Source of the DNA: Dimorphilus gyrociliatus
Taxonomy: Eukaryota; Annelida; Polychaeta; Dinophilidae
Direction of reading: 5' to 3'
DNA length: 64,000 bases
Assembly: GCA_904063045.1 (NCBI GenBank)
Contig: CAJFCJ010000020.1
Coordinates: 488,916 to 552,915 of the forward strand
The notes under the pieces are model-generated. The model was given only the letters and a program-made list of their open reading frames with translations, made no database searches and had not been told where the DNA came from. Positions 42,733-55,900 of the stretch are shown piece by piece. Each line of letters starts with the position of its first letter. Position 1 is the stretch's first letter. Position numbers and translations under genes: made by a program.

Positions 42733-44979
42733 CTACCAAGAAAACGTAGAAAACAAATAAAACTCTTGTTTCTACAATATCCTTGTCGACAGTAAACAAT
42801 TAAATAACTAGGTAGGAAACTGAACTTTATGTTATACAAAGTATTGTAAAAAGGTAATCCACTAGCAATGAACAGTAGAATCTAAATGAATCGAATTCGT
42901 CTTTGTTCGCAAATGTATAATTGATCGCCAAGCATTGACTATATTATGCAGTTTAATCAAAAGCCGATTTCTTAGAGTGAACAGCCTTATTCAATTTCAA
43001 AAAAAAAATTATTTAATATTTAAAAAATCTATTGGCTAACTGCTGTCTTTTATTTATAATATGTTTTATATATACATATTGTACATATAAAAATGTTTAT
43101 AGTACGAAAAGAATTGTCTACAATATTGAATTCTATAAAGAAATTATGTTAATTGCCTTATTTCTAACATAAATACAAATAAACATATATTTATATAAAT
43201 ATATACTCTTTATTTATATGTATATATACGATTTTATAATAAATAATTCATAGATTAATTGTTTTAGAATTATCTTTAAACCCTACTGCTAATTGATGTT
43301 TGTCTTGTATAGGATTAAAGCTTTTTATCAAATTTATTTAGAGTTTTCCGCCGTATTACTTTTCTGTTGAAAAGGTGGCGTAAATCACTACTTCTGACAA
43401 GTAATCCTACTTCTTCTCTGTTCTCGTTCTCTCCTTCAAATATAAAAAAAATATAGTATTGAATAGAATAGAAAAAAATGCCTATGAATATTTAATTACT
43501 TAGTAGCAAATAGGATAATAAGCTGGCACAAGTATGTTAATTTAAACAATAGGAATGAACAATGGTTACAGCCAATTAGCTTATTTGTAATTAAATAAAT
43601 CTAATCAATTTTTTAGTTTCTCTTTAACAACTCTTTTCTTTGCCAACACTCCTTTAAACTATTAATTATTCAATGAAATATAAAGCTTGTTAAACGCTTA
43701 GAGAGAAGCTACTATTAAACTTGGGCGTTACGTGGGCGATATTTAATACATATCTATATATTTATGTAAATTTGTTTTGTGTACAATGTATAGAGTTACG
43801 CTTTGAGTAAATTTAAATGGTTTCCCATTTAACTGATGTATATAAATATAGAGTATATTAGATTGTGATATTCAGTGTATAGGAGGAGATGAATAAGTGA
43901 CAAGATATACAGTTCATCTTAGTAAGCTTGCCTCAGTTATATATCTAATATAAATATATATACATTGTATTATACTGTATACAATATATATAAAATATCG
44001 TAGTCCTACTCGCTCCTATTCGATGAGCGTGTTTGAGTGGAAAAACAGAATTCTAGACTACCAACGCCAAAGTAAATAGTTTTCGTTTTAGAAGGTAATA
44101 ATTGACTTAGATTCCTAATTCTCCATCTTTTCTTCTGTTAACCTACAAACTATAATTAATTATTTGATACTTGCGAATTATACATTTTTTGTATAGCTCT
44201 AATAGTTAAGATGAAGTTTGATTAGCAATTTTTCCTAATTAATCATATTCAACTACGTTGGGAAGACAATAGCGTAATTAACTTTATTACTGTTCGTACT
44301 TTGCTTAATTAACTAATTAATTGATAATAATGTTACGATCTCCTATGATTATCTAATCTATCTAACTATTTAACCAATCTTTTATGAATTAGAATAATTT
44401 TGTCAAAATTACTATTATAGAAATTAGATCAACTATAGAAATATGTTATTCTTGTTTCATTATTTCTACATCTATAATTAACGATGAATTACTGATAGAA
44501 TTTGAATAGATTTTTCCTACCTAAGGGGCGTAGGGAGGGGGTACATCGTCAAAGAATGAATGGGAGGGAAAGGTAGGTGGGTGGGTGGATGGTAGTTTGT
44601 TTAAATTAGTAGCGGATAAATGATGAAAGGATGATAATGCTCGCTTTTGTTAAAAGGATTTTTTTTAATCATTTTTTTATCAATAAATCTTTTATTAAAA
44701 GGTCAAGATATATCGCTTAAAACTTTTAAATTTATCTTCATTTTAAGCGCTTCAGCAGATTTTCTACAACCGCAATCTTAGCAAATTGCATTAATAGGAA
44801 ACATCTGTATCTTATGTAAATATCGCGTTAGAAAACTGAACGTAGGACAGGCAACGCCATCTCTTTGCGACGGTTTGAACGTATTTTTTCAATCGATGAA
44901 GCGTCCGTAGATACATGATCGATTAGGCGTAAGCGTCCCTTTACTCTTGAACAGGCAAACTGTTTTTCTGACTAAAACA
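42733..44979. other. AT-rich interval holding the unresolved 5' exon of the coiled-coil gene
   Basis: No firm exon. A 41-codon minus-strand frame at 43315-43437 looks partly coding but lacks a convincing link. TA-rich stretches lie at 43050-43230 and 43930-44010. G-rich runs at 44524-44540 and 44560-44592 and an AGATGGCG motif (44855-44862, minus) precede the next gene. Confidence 0.4.
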
Positions 44980-45774
44980 ATGCTCAATTCAGAAAAGCTC
45001 AAAGTAAAAGCTTTGTTGGGCTTATTGTTAGCTTCTGTTATTGGTTTAATTCAATATGATACTGGAGATGACTATTTAATAACAGAAAAGTCGGTAGCTT
45101 TGTCAGCAAATCGCATAAAAGTCTTTCAATATATGACAGATGCATCTAATTACGAAAGGGTGAGTGCCTTTTATAGATAAGTCGGCGTAAACTTTACCTT
45201 TCTCTCCTCATATTTATTCATATAAAATTGTCGTCAATAGTGGATGCCTGGAGTTGTAGAAAGCTCAATGGACGATGTGGGACCAGTTCAAGTAGGCAAA
45301 TATTTTAGAGAAATTCACGAACTACCATTCATAGGTTGAGAGTCGTTGCATGTATTTATAATTTATGTGCAGTATTGATGTTCTGTTGAACTAATAACTT
45401 CTTGTCTTTTTTAAGGACGAACTATTTACGAAAATCTAATTATAGCTTACGAATCTCCATCATACATCAGTTTCATATCGGATTCTTGGCTGAAACCGAG
45501 AATTGAAATGTCAGTTGCCAGAAGAGATAGTAGCCAGGCACCTTCATTGTTTACCTACAAATTACATTCTAGAAGAAGAAGCCTCCTTTTTCAAGTAAAT
45601 AATAAGTTACAGTTTATTTATTTGACAAGTTTATTTATATTAACAATACTTATTCTTATTTATTTCTTTCTTCTACACTTGCAGTATACAGCTGGACCAG
45701 TTTTATCAATGTATTATAGCAACAGAATTCGACACGCGATGTTTTTAATTCGAGCCGAATTCGATAGAATTTGA
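44980..45774 (+). CDS. SRPBCC/START-like (polyketide cyclase-type) membrane-anchored protein
   Basis: Four exons, 44980-45159, 45241-45334, 45416-45594 and 45685-45774, give 180 aa. An N-terminal hydrophobic segment (ALLGLLLASVIGLIQ, about 11-25) probably anchors the protein. The rest fits the SRPBCC helix-grip fold, which binds lipids or other hydrophobic ligands: ALSANRIKVFQYMTDASNYERWMPG is the typical start (pathway-entry strand, helix, then W-M-P-G), with a C-terminal helix MYYSNRIRHAMFLIRAEF closing the cavity. The ATG at 44980 is the first one in frame with the domain. Phases 0, 1 and 0 agree. Ligand and compartment are unknown; the single N-terminal helix suggests an organelle membrane or secretory location. 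Confidence 0.85.
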
Positions 45775-46007
45775 AATAGAATTATAAAGTAAAAATAGAA
45801 GAGGAAATGAACTAAATAAATTATTAACAAAACAAAATACAAAATACAATCAACAAAAGAAATACAAATATTATAATTTACAAAGTCTTTTATTTTGACA
45901 CGTGATAAGTATTACGTAACAATTCAGTTTTAAAGATATAAACATATATATATATATTATATAATATAAATATACTTGTTGACTTAGGGAGCTTTTTTTA
46001 TTGAAAT
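45775..46007. other. Short intergenic spacer
   Basis: AT-rich, 233 bp between the SRPBCC gene and the small membrane-protein frame. Confidence 0.5.
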
Positions 46008-46223
46008 ATGAGTAGAACGTTTATTCAAGATCATTCGTCGTTAATCTTAGCTAAAACTAGAAAGAAAGAACTTCGAGATAAAGCTAAAGGTAAAGCTTAT
46101 CGCCATCTAAGTATCCTTGTTGGTGGTTTTATAATCTATCAATTCTACAATAAGGGTTTAAATCGTTTTCAACCGATATATTTATTAAATCAAACTTTAT
46201 CACTATTAAAGAATCTTGTATAA
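46008..46223 (+). CDS. Small single-pass membrane protein candidate, 71 aa
   Basis: An ATG-started frame of 71 codons. The first 32 residues are basic and hydrophilic (KTRKKELRDKAKGKAYRHL), then a hydrophobic segment LSILVGGFIIYQFY (about 34-47), then a short tail. The pattern resembles small mitochondrial inner-membrane or ER subunits, but I recognise no family. Base composition is less extreme than in the flanking AT-rich DNA. It could equally be chance; the basic, ordered amino-acid make-up tips me towards a real gene. Confidence 0.4.
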   Translation: MSRTFIQDHSSLILAKTRKKELRDKAKGKAYRHLSILVGGFIIYQFYNKGLNRFQPIYLLNQTLSLLKNLV

Positions 46224-47393
46224 GAGAATCATTAAATATGTTGAAATATACTAATATAAGAGAATGAAAAGATTAACTTTAATAAAAAAAAAAAAAGAAT
46301 CATTATCTAAAGAAGAAAATCGTCAATACAAATTTTTAAAAGAAGAATGAAAAAATGTTTTATATCCCTCAAGTATTTAATAAAAAAGTAAGATACTTAC
46401 TTCTGAATGGAATAAACAATATTATTACTCATGAATAAATTCTATTACTTTGTGAATTTGAACAAATAATACACCACAGTGACAAATAGAGAATAGAGCT
46501 TGTATATTCATTCACTTTATATATATATATATATATATATATAGATTTTCATAAATATAAATATTTTATTTACAAGATACGAGTAACTGTTTACTGATAT
46601 TAATACTCTAATAAATGTCTTCTTTTCCCATTACGAACTATATTCAATACTATTAATTAGACGTTTTTTTATTCACTTAAGTATTAAGTATAATCTTCAG
46701 AAAGTCTCATATCAAAATAGCTAAGCTCAAAAGGAAATACTTAGATTATTAAATAAATTTATGAATATTAGTTTTGTAAGTTAAAAAAATCTTTGCTTTT
46801 CTCTTGATGCATTATCCTTCCCTCCCTCCCCTCTCCTCGTACTTCCCCATTCCTCTCTTTCTCTCTTTCTATCTTTATCGCTTAATTAATCTAGTAATTA
46901 ATATTCTATACAATACGTACAACTATAAAAATTACCTTAATTTTTAACTAGTATACTAGTATTTGATTTTGCATATAGTTTATATTTAATTGATGAATCA
47001 TATGACTGTCAAAAGATTAATTGATTTTACATATTAGTATGCTATATATATTTACAGTAAATTTTTTTTTCATTAACTAGTTCAAATAAATCTAATTTCA
47101 ATATAAAATATATAAAGTGTCTAATTATCCACACAGACGTACTTGATATATGTGAACATAAATAGATAGTATTTTAGCAGAAAGTTCCGTGCCCTTTGAT
47201 TGAATAATGACAACAATAGAATTCGTTTCTATTATAAACGAGATCAGTGTTTTGGATTATACTATAAACTATAACTGACTTAGTTTTTCTACTGTTCTCA
47301 AACAGGACAATAGAAAATATATTTTTTCTCCCTTCTTCGCCTATTTTTTGCTCATTTTTTTGTTAGCCTTATAATAATTAAAAGAGCAAGAAG
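46224..47393. other. AT-rich intergenic DNA
   Basis: No gene is seen. A (TA)n run lies at 46518-46543 and a pyrimidine-rich stretch at 46800-46880. Confidence 0.55.
46518..46543. repeat. (TA)n microsatellite
   Basis: About 12 TA units. Confidence 0.9.
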
Positions 47394-49648
47394 ATGGCTG
47401 AAGAGGATAATGATTTATATATGTACGAGTCCCCTATGGGTAAGATATCGCTTACTGGTCGACAATATGCTGTTAATTTATTTCTCAAGCCAAAACTGGA
47501 AAGAGGTAGTTCATTTCTTATTAAAGATCATGTAGATAATGTTGGAGGATTGAGAAAAGTTCAAGAAAAGAAGAAATTATACAACAATGAAGAACACCAT
47601 AGTGATGACGGATGTCTTACTGATTTAGAGGAAGAGGGTAACAGTTTTATTTACGTTTTTATTATTGTTGTTTGGTTTCAACAAATTGATATACAGTATA
47701 GTATAATATCTATATTTGTCTTTAAATAGAAAAGAAGCCGAAATCAGCTGACTTACACGGAAATAAAGTTTATCTTAAGAGCTGCAAAAAACTTGGAATT
47801 AGACCGCTAAAGTCCGTTTGTAAAAGCCTAAATACGAAGAAATTATCAGTTAAAAGAAGAGGATTAAATTCACATCATATCTTAGCAATATGTAACGCCT
47901 TAGTAGTAAGTACTGCCTTTGTTTTGTTTCAATTATTTTCATTCTTTACTCAATTATGTTAAGGATAACAAAACAGTTGAAAATTTGGTGCTTGAAGATA
48001 ATTACTTGAATGACAAAAGCGTTCAATACGTATGCATGCTACTCTGCGATAATAATACGATAAGAGAATTAGTTAGTATTCTAAAAGTGAATTTCTTTCA
48101 TAACTGATGTTTATTTTTAATTAATTATTTTTAGAATCTTTGTGAAAATCAGGTAACAACTTCCGGTTTTCATTATGTATCAGATATGTTATCGATAAAT
48201 AGAACAATAACGTACCTTAATTTGAGTGGTTTGTAGAAATTTCTAAGAGAATTGAAATATGATAAGCATGTTAACATATTAAAGTATTTTGTTAATGTTA
48301 CACAGGAAACAATCTTGGCGAAAGTGACGCTGATCTCTTATCAAATTTATTATCGGTTAGTCCTAATTAATTATTTAAATAATTTTGAATATTTTTGAAT
48401 ATTAAAAACGTATTAATTTAATAAAAAACAGAAGACTAAAACTGTGAAATCTTTAATATTAAGTCGGAATAATTTTGGTGATGTTACTTGCAAAACGATT
48501 AGCGAACCTCTAAGTTCAAATGAAAGTTTACGAATATTCGATTTTAGTTGGAACAAGTTTAGACCGATGGGTGGAGCCTTTTTAGCCAATGCTCTCAAAG
48601 TTGTTAAAATATTAATGTTAAATCAATCCATATTTCATTAACAATCGTCAATTTTTTTATTATTGCTTTTGTTAGAGAAACATTTTTCTAACGGTTCTAA
48701 ATTTGGAGATGAACGGCTTATCGTTCTTTGGAACAAATATACTATCAGATGCTCTTGTGGAGAATGATACACTTGTTGAATTAAACCTTAACTCTAATAG
48801 AATATTTGATTCGAGTGCAGCATCTCTTAGTAAAATTCTCTTAAAGAATAGTTCATTAAGGATTCTTCGAGTAATTCTTATTATTCTTCAGTAATATTCA
48901 TTTGTTATTTAATCAAGTATATCTTTCTTTTCAGTTACGAAATAATCCACTAACTACTGTAACGGTAATTTCAATGTTGAATGCAATAAAACGTAACGAA
49001 GATAGTCAACTTTGTCTTCTTGACATAGGGGTAAATCTTTTTCGAACTATTTACCTAATTCCAGAAATAAGATATTTGTTTCTAGACCTTACATATATAT
49101 AAAGAAGCTTACGGTCTTATCGAGGAATTAGAAAACGCCAAAGCAGATTTTGTGCTTCATTATGGAGGCTTAATTGGTTCGTCAACTGACTATGGTATCT
49201 ATTATCTTTCCTTCGATCTACCTTAATCTCTAACGATTATTCCTTTCTATCTTTAGGAGAAAAAGATATAGAATTAATGCAGGCAAAGAATCCCTTAACT
49301 ATTCTTAAAGAGTACATTACATCCAAAGGTCTTCGACTTATAGATTTTTTTAAGCAATTAGATGCTGATGGATCCCAAAGCGTTTCTAGAAAAGAATTTG
49401 TTGATGGTTTAAAAGCGATAAATGTTCCATTAACAGACGCTCAACTGGATCATTTAATAAAGACATTGGATAGAGACGGGGATGGAGAAATTGATTTTGG
49501 GTAATGTTACGCAGTCTTTCTTTTATAGTATTTGAGACTTAAACTCTTTTATCCTGTAATCAGTGAATTAATGCAAGGGGATAGAGAACACAGAAAGAAA
49601 CAAAGAGAATTAGAGAAGAGGAAGAAAAAAAACAGCCGAGTTACGTAA
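47394..49648 (+). CDS. Leucine-rich-repeat protein with C-terminal EF-hands (LRRC74-like)
   Basis: Eleven exons encode 522 aa: 47394-47637, 47730-47905, 47964-48071, 48135-48228, 48306-48355, 48432-48599, 48676-48870, 48935-49030, 49086-49194, 49257-49500, 49564-49648. After an acidic N-terminus come tandem ribonuclease-inhibitor-type LRRs (VENLVLEDNYLNDKS, ITYLNLSGNNLGES, VKSLILSRNNFGD, LVELNLNSNRIFDSS), with several introns near repeat edges. The C-terminus has two EF-hands, DADGSQSVSRKEF and DRDGDGEIDFGEL; both loops have good calcium ligands. A Lys/Arg-rich tail ends the protein. This layout matches LRRC74A/B-type proteins of unsettled, possibly ciliary or calcium-linked, role. A polyadenylation signal AATAAA overlaps the stop codon (49647-49652). 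The gene is tail to tail with the chitobiase gene. Confidence 0.9.
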
Positions 49649-49926
49649 TAAATAACAATAAATAGCAATATAATTAAAGACTTAAATGACTTTTATAATA
49701 AATTTATTTCTGATATGAATTTCTTTTCCCTTATTGTTGACGTATCAGAATTATTATAGTTGAAAGGACAATATATAGAGTACAAGGAATGTTTTGATTT
49801 GCCGAAGATTGAGGAGGCGGTGTCTTAAGGCTAGTCTCCCTACTCTTTCTTCCTGAATTATGGCTTCTGAAAGATATACGATGGTATAAATTAATTTATA
49901 CAGTATATTATATATTATAGCCTATA
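49649..49926. other. Convergent intergenic spacer
   Basis: 278 bp between the stop codons of the LRR/EF-hand gene and the chitobiase gene; it must hold both 3' ends. Confidence 0.6.
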
Positions 49927-52884
49927 TTACCCAGTGACCAAGGTTATAGTTTTATCATTTTTGACCTGAATATTTTCCTTGTATAGCTGCAAATTTTCAT
50001 CTCCTTGTTTAAACATGATTGGCATTCCCGGAAAGGTTGTTCTAGCTTTTAATTTAGCACCATCAACTCTATTTACGGATTTTTTTAAAAGCCAATTAAA
50101 TATGTTAAAATACATATTGGATAGTATTTACTTAGCTCCTGGAACGTTCAAATAATAATGAATATTCATTTTGTCTAATCTCTTTAATTCTTTGTTTCCA
50201 AGAGCATGAGCAAATTCTGACCAATCCTCTTTTCTTTTCTTTTCTTCATCCTTGACATTTTCTTGTTCCCAATCAGCTTTGTGCCATGCTCTCTCGGCTA
50301 AAGCTAAAAGCCTTGGATAGAGCATGGAATGTAATTGATTAGACGTTCTTATGGTTTCACTCCAAACGTGCCCTTGCATTCCTGATTGTTGTTTTAAGAT
50401 ATTCATGAGTAGAAGAGAGGAAAATCAATTAAATTAATTTAATACATCTTACCAACGATGTTTTCGGGTTTTGTTAAATTGACACATACTCCATTTTGAC
50501 AGAATTGATCCTTAACAATAGGGTCACCATTTCTATTAACATCTATGTTATCGTAAACGCTATCAGGTCTGAAAGCAAACACTTTATCGATTGGGGTGTA
50601 TCTAGTTGCCCAATAAAATCCTCTCTCCTCTGGATCAGGTTCATTAGGATGGTCAAAATAAAGATGAGTAGCATGAGACAAAACTACACTATAATTACTA
50701 TTCGCAAACACGTAGGTTCTAAATTAATTTCAATTTAGATACAAATTAAAACCTTAAATGGATAATAATTTAATTTACATACAAATTTGCTTTTCCGAAT
50801 TCCCATATGTTGTCCCATAAATAAGCATAAATCTTCTCATTTGCAAGATCGTCCTTAGGAAAAGGTTTAACGCCATCTATTAAACCATCCTGCCACGCAG
50901 CCAAATCTAAATTCTCATTTTTTACAATTTCAGAAACCTTTTGCATAAATATTTTCTTTAGTTCAACGTTTGTTGTGTTTGGATATTTCTCTTTGCAGAT
51001 TTTAGAGCCGATCCAAGCTGATTTAGCAACTTCATCTCCACCGATATTGAACACTTTTAAGGGTTGAATATTTTGATGTAATCTTTTCACTTCTTCCACA
51101 ACTTTTGCAACAAATGCATAAGTTGAATTTATACAGGGATTAACTGCATTATCCTTATAATATTGAACTGATAGGTATTCAGAAGTATCATCGGGATCTG
51201 ATAAGGCATAGGTTAAGTGATTCTTTAGGGACTGAATAGCGGCATGGCAATGGCCAGGCATATCAAATTCAGGAATAACTTCTATATGCCTCTCTTTGGC
51301 ATATGTTAAAATATCCTTATATTCGTCGACGGTATAATATCCAGAACCCGATGACGAAGATGTTGGTCCCGACCCAAATTGAGGACTTATACAATCAGCA
51401 AAATTTTTGGAATGGCATCTTTTAGCACCTTTGTCAGTAATTTCGGGAATACCGGGTATTTCCAATCTCCATCCCTCATCGTCAGTTAAATGGAAATGAA
51501 ATTTATTTAGTTTATACATAGCCATTGTCTCCAAAATAGTTTTAATTGTTTGAACGTCGTGAAAGTTCCTAGAAACATCGAGGTGAAGTCCCCTATAGGG
51601 GTACCTGGGTCCATCTGCCAGATGCAATGCAGGTATCCTCCCACGTTTTTCGTTTTCGGCTATTTGTTTTTAAGAAGAAATCATTTGTTCTTAGTGCATT
51701 TACTATTATTAATGTTGAAATTTTAAAAAGTCAGAACTAAAAAGCGCCATCTCTATTCTAAACAGAAAACTAAATACTCTTACCCTTATAACTTTCCAGT
51801 ATGCTTATCAACGTTTGAACACCATGAAATATACCAACAGGCTCATCACTAATAATGCTGATGAGCAGCTTGTCAGGATCGACGATTAGGCCATAAGATT
51901 CCTTTCTTTCAAGTGAGGGACTCACCATGAAAGGAAACTTGGTGAATTCAATGTAGAAAGATGATATTCCAATATTATTATTCAGAACTTTCATATTCAA
52001 TTTCTCTGTTTAAAAACATAAATAGTCAATTGTATTATTTATTAAGTAGGTCATTAAAGTTACTGTCTTACTCGATAAATAGTTAGCTTCGTTTTGAAAT
52101 TCGTTATGTGTATTTACGATAACCCATTCATCATTCTCCAAATTAATTTCACCTTCGAGTATCTTATGTTGGTATGGAGTTGGTATTACTATTTTTCCCT
52201 TTGTTCCTTTGTTGTCAATATAGTTGTCAAATCTTTTAGCGGCATTAAAAGGGTCATATTTATCTTGAGTAGATCTTTTCCATTTTTCTGGCTTGTCAAA
52301 AGGTCCAGTAAAAGTTAAATCTTCATTGATAGTAGAATGTATAGTTCTAGGTAATAAATTCTCGTTGACAACATACCAATTAGGCATGTTATCGGTTCTA
52401 GCTACAAGCCAAAGTCTTGGTTTAAATTTTAAACTTATCTGACTATTTGATTGTAGAATATAATTTATATTTTTTTGTTTAATAAGATAAAGACTGCCGT
52501 CGATATGATCCAGTTCTAAGTCAATGTTTGGAATATTATGCGTAAAATTTTGTTTTGTAATTAATCGAACATGACTAAAATATAAATGCCATGTTCCACT
52601 TATATTTTGCATTCCATCATTCTTCAATATAATTTCTGCATCGAAGGTATTGGGAGGTCTATTATCTTTAACGTTATATGTAACTTTGACGTTGGTAGCA
52701 AAGTAGTCTATTCCTTTTTGTTCAAGAGTTGTTAAACTTAAATTTATGTTGAAGAGAGCTAAAATATTACAAAATATGCATTTTATTATTAGTATTAGCT
52801 ATAACCATTAGCAATAGATAGTGTACTGTATTTATAGATTATATAATTGTATACCTTACCTAGAAAGATCAGTAGACAATACAT
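49927..52884 (-). CDS. Secreted GH20 beta-N-acetylhexosaminidase, chitobiase type
   Basis: Hydrolyses terminal N-acetylglucosamine from chitobiose or chito-oligosaccharides. Seven exons encode 822 aa: 52884-52860, 52758-52072, 52005-51784, 51659-50783, 50718-50453, 50381-50132, 50068-49927. A signal peptide (MYCLLIFLALF) is split by the first intron. Then come an N-terminal carbohydrate-binding-type domain (about 25-190), a GH20 beta domain (about 200-310), the catalytic TIM barrel from about 325 (RGLHLDVSRNFH, LTDDEGWRLEIPG, EFDMPGHCHAAIQ), and a C-terminal Ig-like domain ending in TLVTG. The catalytic Asp-Glu pair is D520-E521 in FNIGGDEV. The four-domain order is that of bacterial chitobiases and of some lophotrochozoan homologues, not of lysosomal HEXA/HEXB. 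Phases agree at all six introns and all donors are GTA-type. Confidence 0.95.
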
Positions 52885-54833
52885 GTTGACAAATACCAGA
52901 ATCTTCTGTACGAAATATGTTTATATATATACTATATATGTGTACAAATACTGATAAAAGAACAGAAAACTTGAGAAAGAGTTGTTAAGTTTATTCTTAT
53001 CTCAGATACCTTTTTTATTGGAATGTGATTGCTTAGACAAAAAATAAATACTTTAGTCGTTTCTTTAGCTATTTACTCCATTCCAATATCTCTCTATCTC
53101 TCTCTTTCTTCCCTTCTGCTCGTCCTACAACCCTTAAACCATTGTATATCGTTCATTAAATCTCCTCTTTATTAGTTATCATAACATTTAATAGTCGAAA
53201 AGCGTTTTACCAACAAAACTAGTTTTATGTTTTATTAAGGTTTACAAATAAATATCGTATGCATATTTTGTTTCATCAATTCTCCCTAACCTGCAATAAC
53301 ATAGCGCATTCTATTTAAATTATTATAATATAATTCAATAAAGATTGAATGTGTAGTAGATTCCAGATAACTTTTACGAACAATTTTCGGAATTTTTTTA
53401 GATGTAAGCCTAATAATATATAATATAGCATTTTTTAACCAGTTGAACATTATGTTAATAAGCTTAAGATGAGAGACGGTTGTTTTTCTTTGTAAGTAAT
53501 CTTTTAGAATACTTGATTTATTAGATGACATTTTGAACTGTAATGTACCACATTAAATAAAATTGTATTCACCTACCTTAGTGACTTTCCTGTATAGCTA
53601 AGCAGGCTAAGGACGATACTTTATGGCCAAAAAAATTTCTTTTCATAGTATCAATGCTATATACCTTTTTCTAATATAACTTTTGTTGATATGAATATAT
53701 TGGTGAGAATTCTTTGTATAGCATTTTACAATCTATCAGAACCTCATAAAAGAGATCTGATGTGAATAATGGGGCTTGAGGAAGTTTAATTCCCTGTTCA
53801 CTCATAAATTAATTTTAAATTATGTACTAATTAATTTGTTTATAATTAATTATTGCTTCTATTCAACTCTGTTAATTAAGTTGTATTACTATAAAAATAG
53901 TAAACTACAATATTCAATTTCAAACGTTACTACACTTTAATACTTCATCATTTAACTTATTTATTAATAGGAATGCTAATTTTTACGAGTTGAACATAAT
54001 CTCATTTTATCTGAAAGATATGTAATAAACTAGAAAATATTGATAACAAAAATTTTAATGCCACCAACGTGAATGTTTAAATCGGCTTTCTCTTTTTCAT
54101 TTATCTCTTTTATGTTTTATTTAAGAGTAAATTAAAAACACTTTTTTTAATGCAATACATACAGATATATAGATAGAGTATTAAATGAAAATCTGTAAAA
54201 TATAGATTAAATAAATAGAAATAGAGTAGATAAAAAGGATATCATGAAATTATGCTTTAGCTATTATGATTATATAATTTTCATCCGTCATAGTCGAGTC
54301 TTCTTATTGACAATTGCAGTTTTTTACAGTTTTTAAAAACTATTTTTTCTTTAGTAAAGTATTATTATTATTGATCATATTTAAAACTAAAAAGATGAAA
54401 GTCATTAATCGAAACTGCAACAATATATTGAAATAAATACGCTTTGATGAATAGTTTACAATACTGTTTCTATCTACTAAAATTGTCATAGTTGGCAAGC
54501 CTTTCAATATTATCGTGAAGGGACATAAAAATAATTAATAAATGCACATTTGTATTTAGAAAGTTCACATTTTATTCTATTCAGACTTTCTATCTAACAA
54601 TATATGTTCTTGGTATAAAATAAAAACATAGAAAATAAGTTGATTAGTTTTACCTAAGAGCCTTGAACATAAAAAAAACTTTGAAATATTTTCTTTAAAT
54701 GCCTTCACTTTTTACTTTTGGTCTTTGTAAGTTAAGGTACGAATCTTTAGTTAAACGTTTCAAAAGAAAATTGATTAAATACTATATTATATATATTGCT
54801 GTCTTGAATTGTCTGTAATGGAACGCCAAGAAT
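52885..54833. other. AT-rich intergenic DNA
   Basis: No supported gene. An 81-codon ATG-started minus-strand frame at 53286-53531 has no recognisable domain and AT-driven composition; it is not called. Confidence 0.5.
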
Positions 54834-55665
54834 TTATTTGACTTCTGTTAAGTTTTTCTTTTGATTATTCTCAAAAGTTAAATCCTCCAGGCAACCCTCT
54901 TCACCTTCTTCTGTAGAGGTATCAACTCCCATTGGAACAGCTGTGTGCGGTTGAGCATTTATTCCAACAGATATATTTTCAATGTCACCTTTCGGATGCG
55001 CTCTACTGTCTCTAACATCACTAGAAGCAACTGTTGATTGATCATCACCATTATCATTATTATTAAAGTCTGTAAAACCTAATATTTCGTAAGCGCTGTC
55101 GATGTGTATTGATTTTATAAGTTTTTCATCTACACCTTCCCTAGGTTTCTTTCTTCTAAGTTTAACGCCTGGATCGATAGGCACATCCTCTATGGAAAAT
55201 GCTTCGTTAAATTTGCTCCAGTCATGGTTGGCAAGTCTTTCAATATAATTTGAAACATGGATATCGGAATAAGTTTGTGTTTCCTAATAGAAGAAAATGA
55301 TCATTAATAGTTTTACCCTATTTATCACAAAATTACATGTATTTAAATATGTAGAGTAAAACATTATATATATATATAAATACAGTATAGAGAGATATAA
55401 AAAAAACATTGAAAAATATAACTAAATACATATACTGTATATACAAACGGTATAATCAATAGAAGTATAACTACAACTAGCTACTCCTCTTTTGAATCAT
55501 ACAAAATTCAGTTTGCATTCTAAAAGAGAAGGAGATTTTTAGTTATCTCTGTTTGCGAGCTAAAGATTGATGTTTTTTAATAATACTTCCTTTTTCGTCT
55601 ACTTCTCTGGTTAACGGTTGAACTTTTGAATCATGAACTCCAAAACATGCCAACAAACAGCTCAT
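54834..55665 (-). CDS. Unknown acidic protein with Cys-rich N-terminus (two-exon model)
   Basis: The firm part is the terminal exon 55283-54834, which opens after a good acceptor (TTCTTCTATTAG) and encodes 149 aa. It begins ETQTYSDIHVSNYIERLANH, has a basic patch KLRRKKPREG, then a Ser/Asp/Glu-rich low-complexity tail. A tentative first exon at 55665-55603 starts MSCLLACFGVHDSK, where cysteines 3 and 7 could be palmitoylated, and joins in phase 0 through a weak donor GTAGAC. The reading frame continues past that donor for 19 codons to a stop, so a short alternative product is possible. I do not recognise the family. It is probably a membrane-tethered, largely disordered regulator; that is inference. 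Confidence 0.5.
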
Positions 55666-55860
55666 TGCCTATAAAGCTTTACTAAAACTGACTATCCTTT
55701 AAAATTATTCTATAAAGTATGCAGCTTAGTAGAGCAACTAATAGTAAAAGGCCGATAGTCAATACTAGGTTGCCACACAATTCACTTGACTGGTATAAGT
55801 ATTTATAGATTTCTAGTTTTTATAAAATGTCCATTAGATGTCGCTAAGATATCTATATCC

Positions 55861-55900
<40 letters not shown>

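Noticed and set aside
43315-43437. 41-codon minus-strand frame resembling a terminal exon (EGENENREEVGLLVRSSD...)
   Set aside because: Composition looks coding and a weak acceptor precedes it, but no upstream exon could be found and none of its internal donors has the phase needed by the coiled-coil gene downstream.
53286-53531. 81-codon minus-strand frame
   Set aside because: AT-driven Ile/Lys/Asn/Leu composition, no domain, no supporting context.
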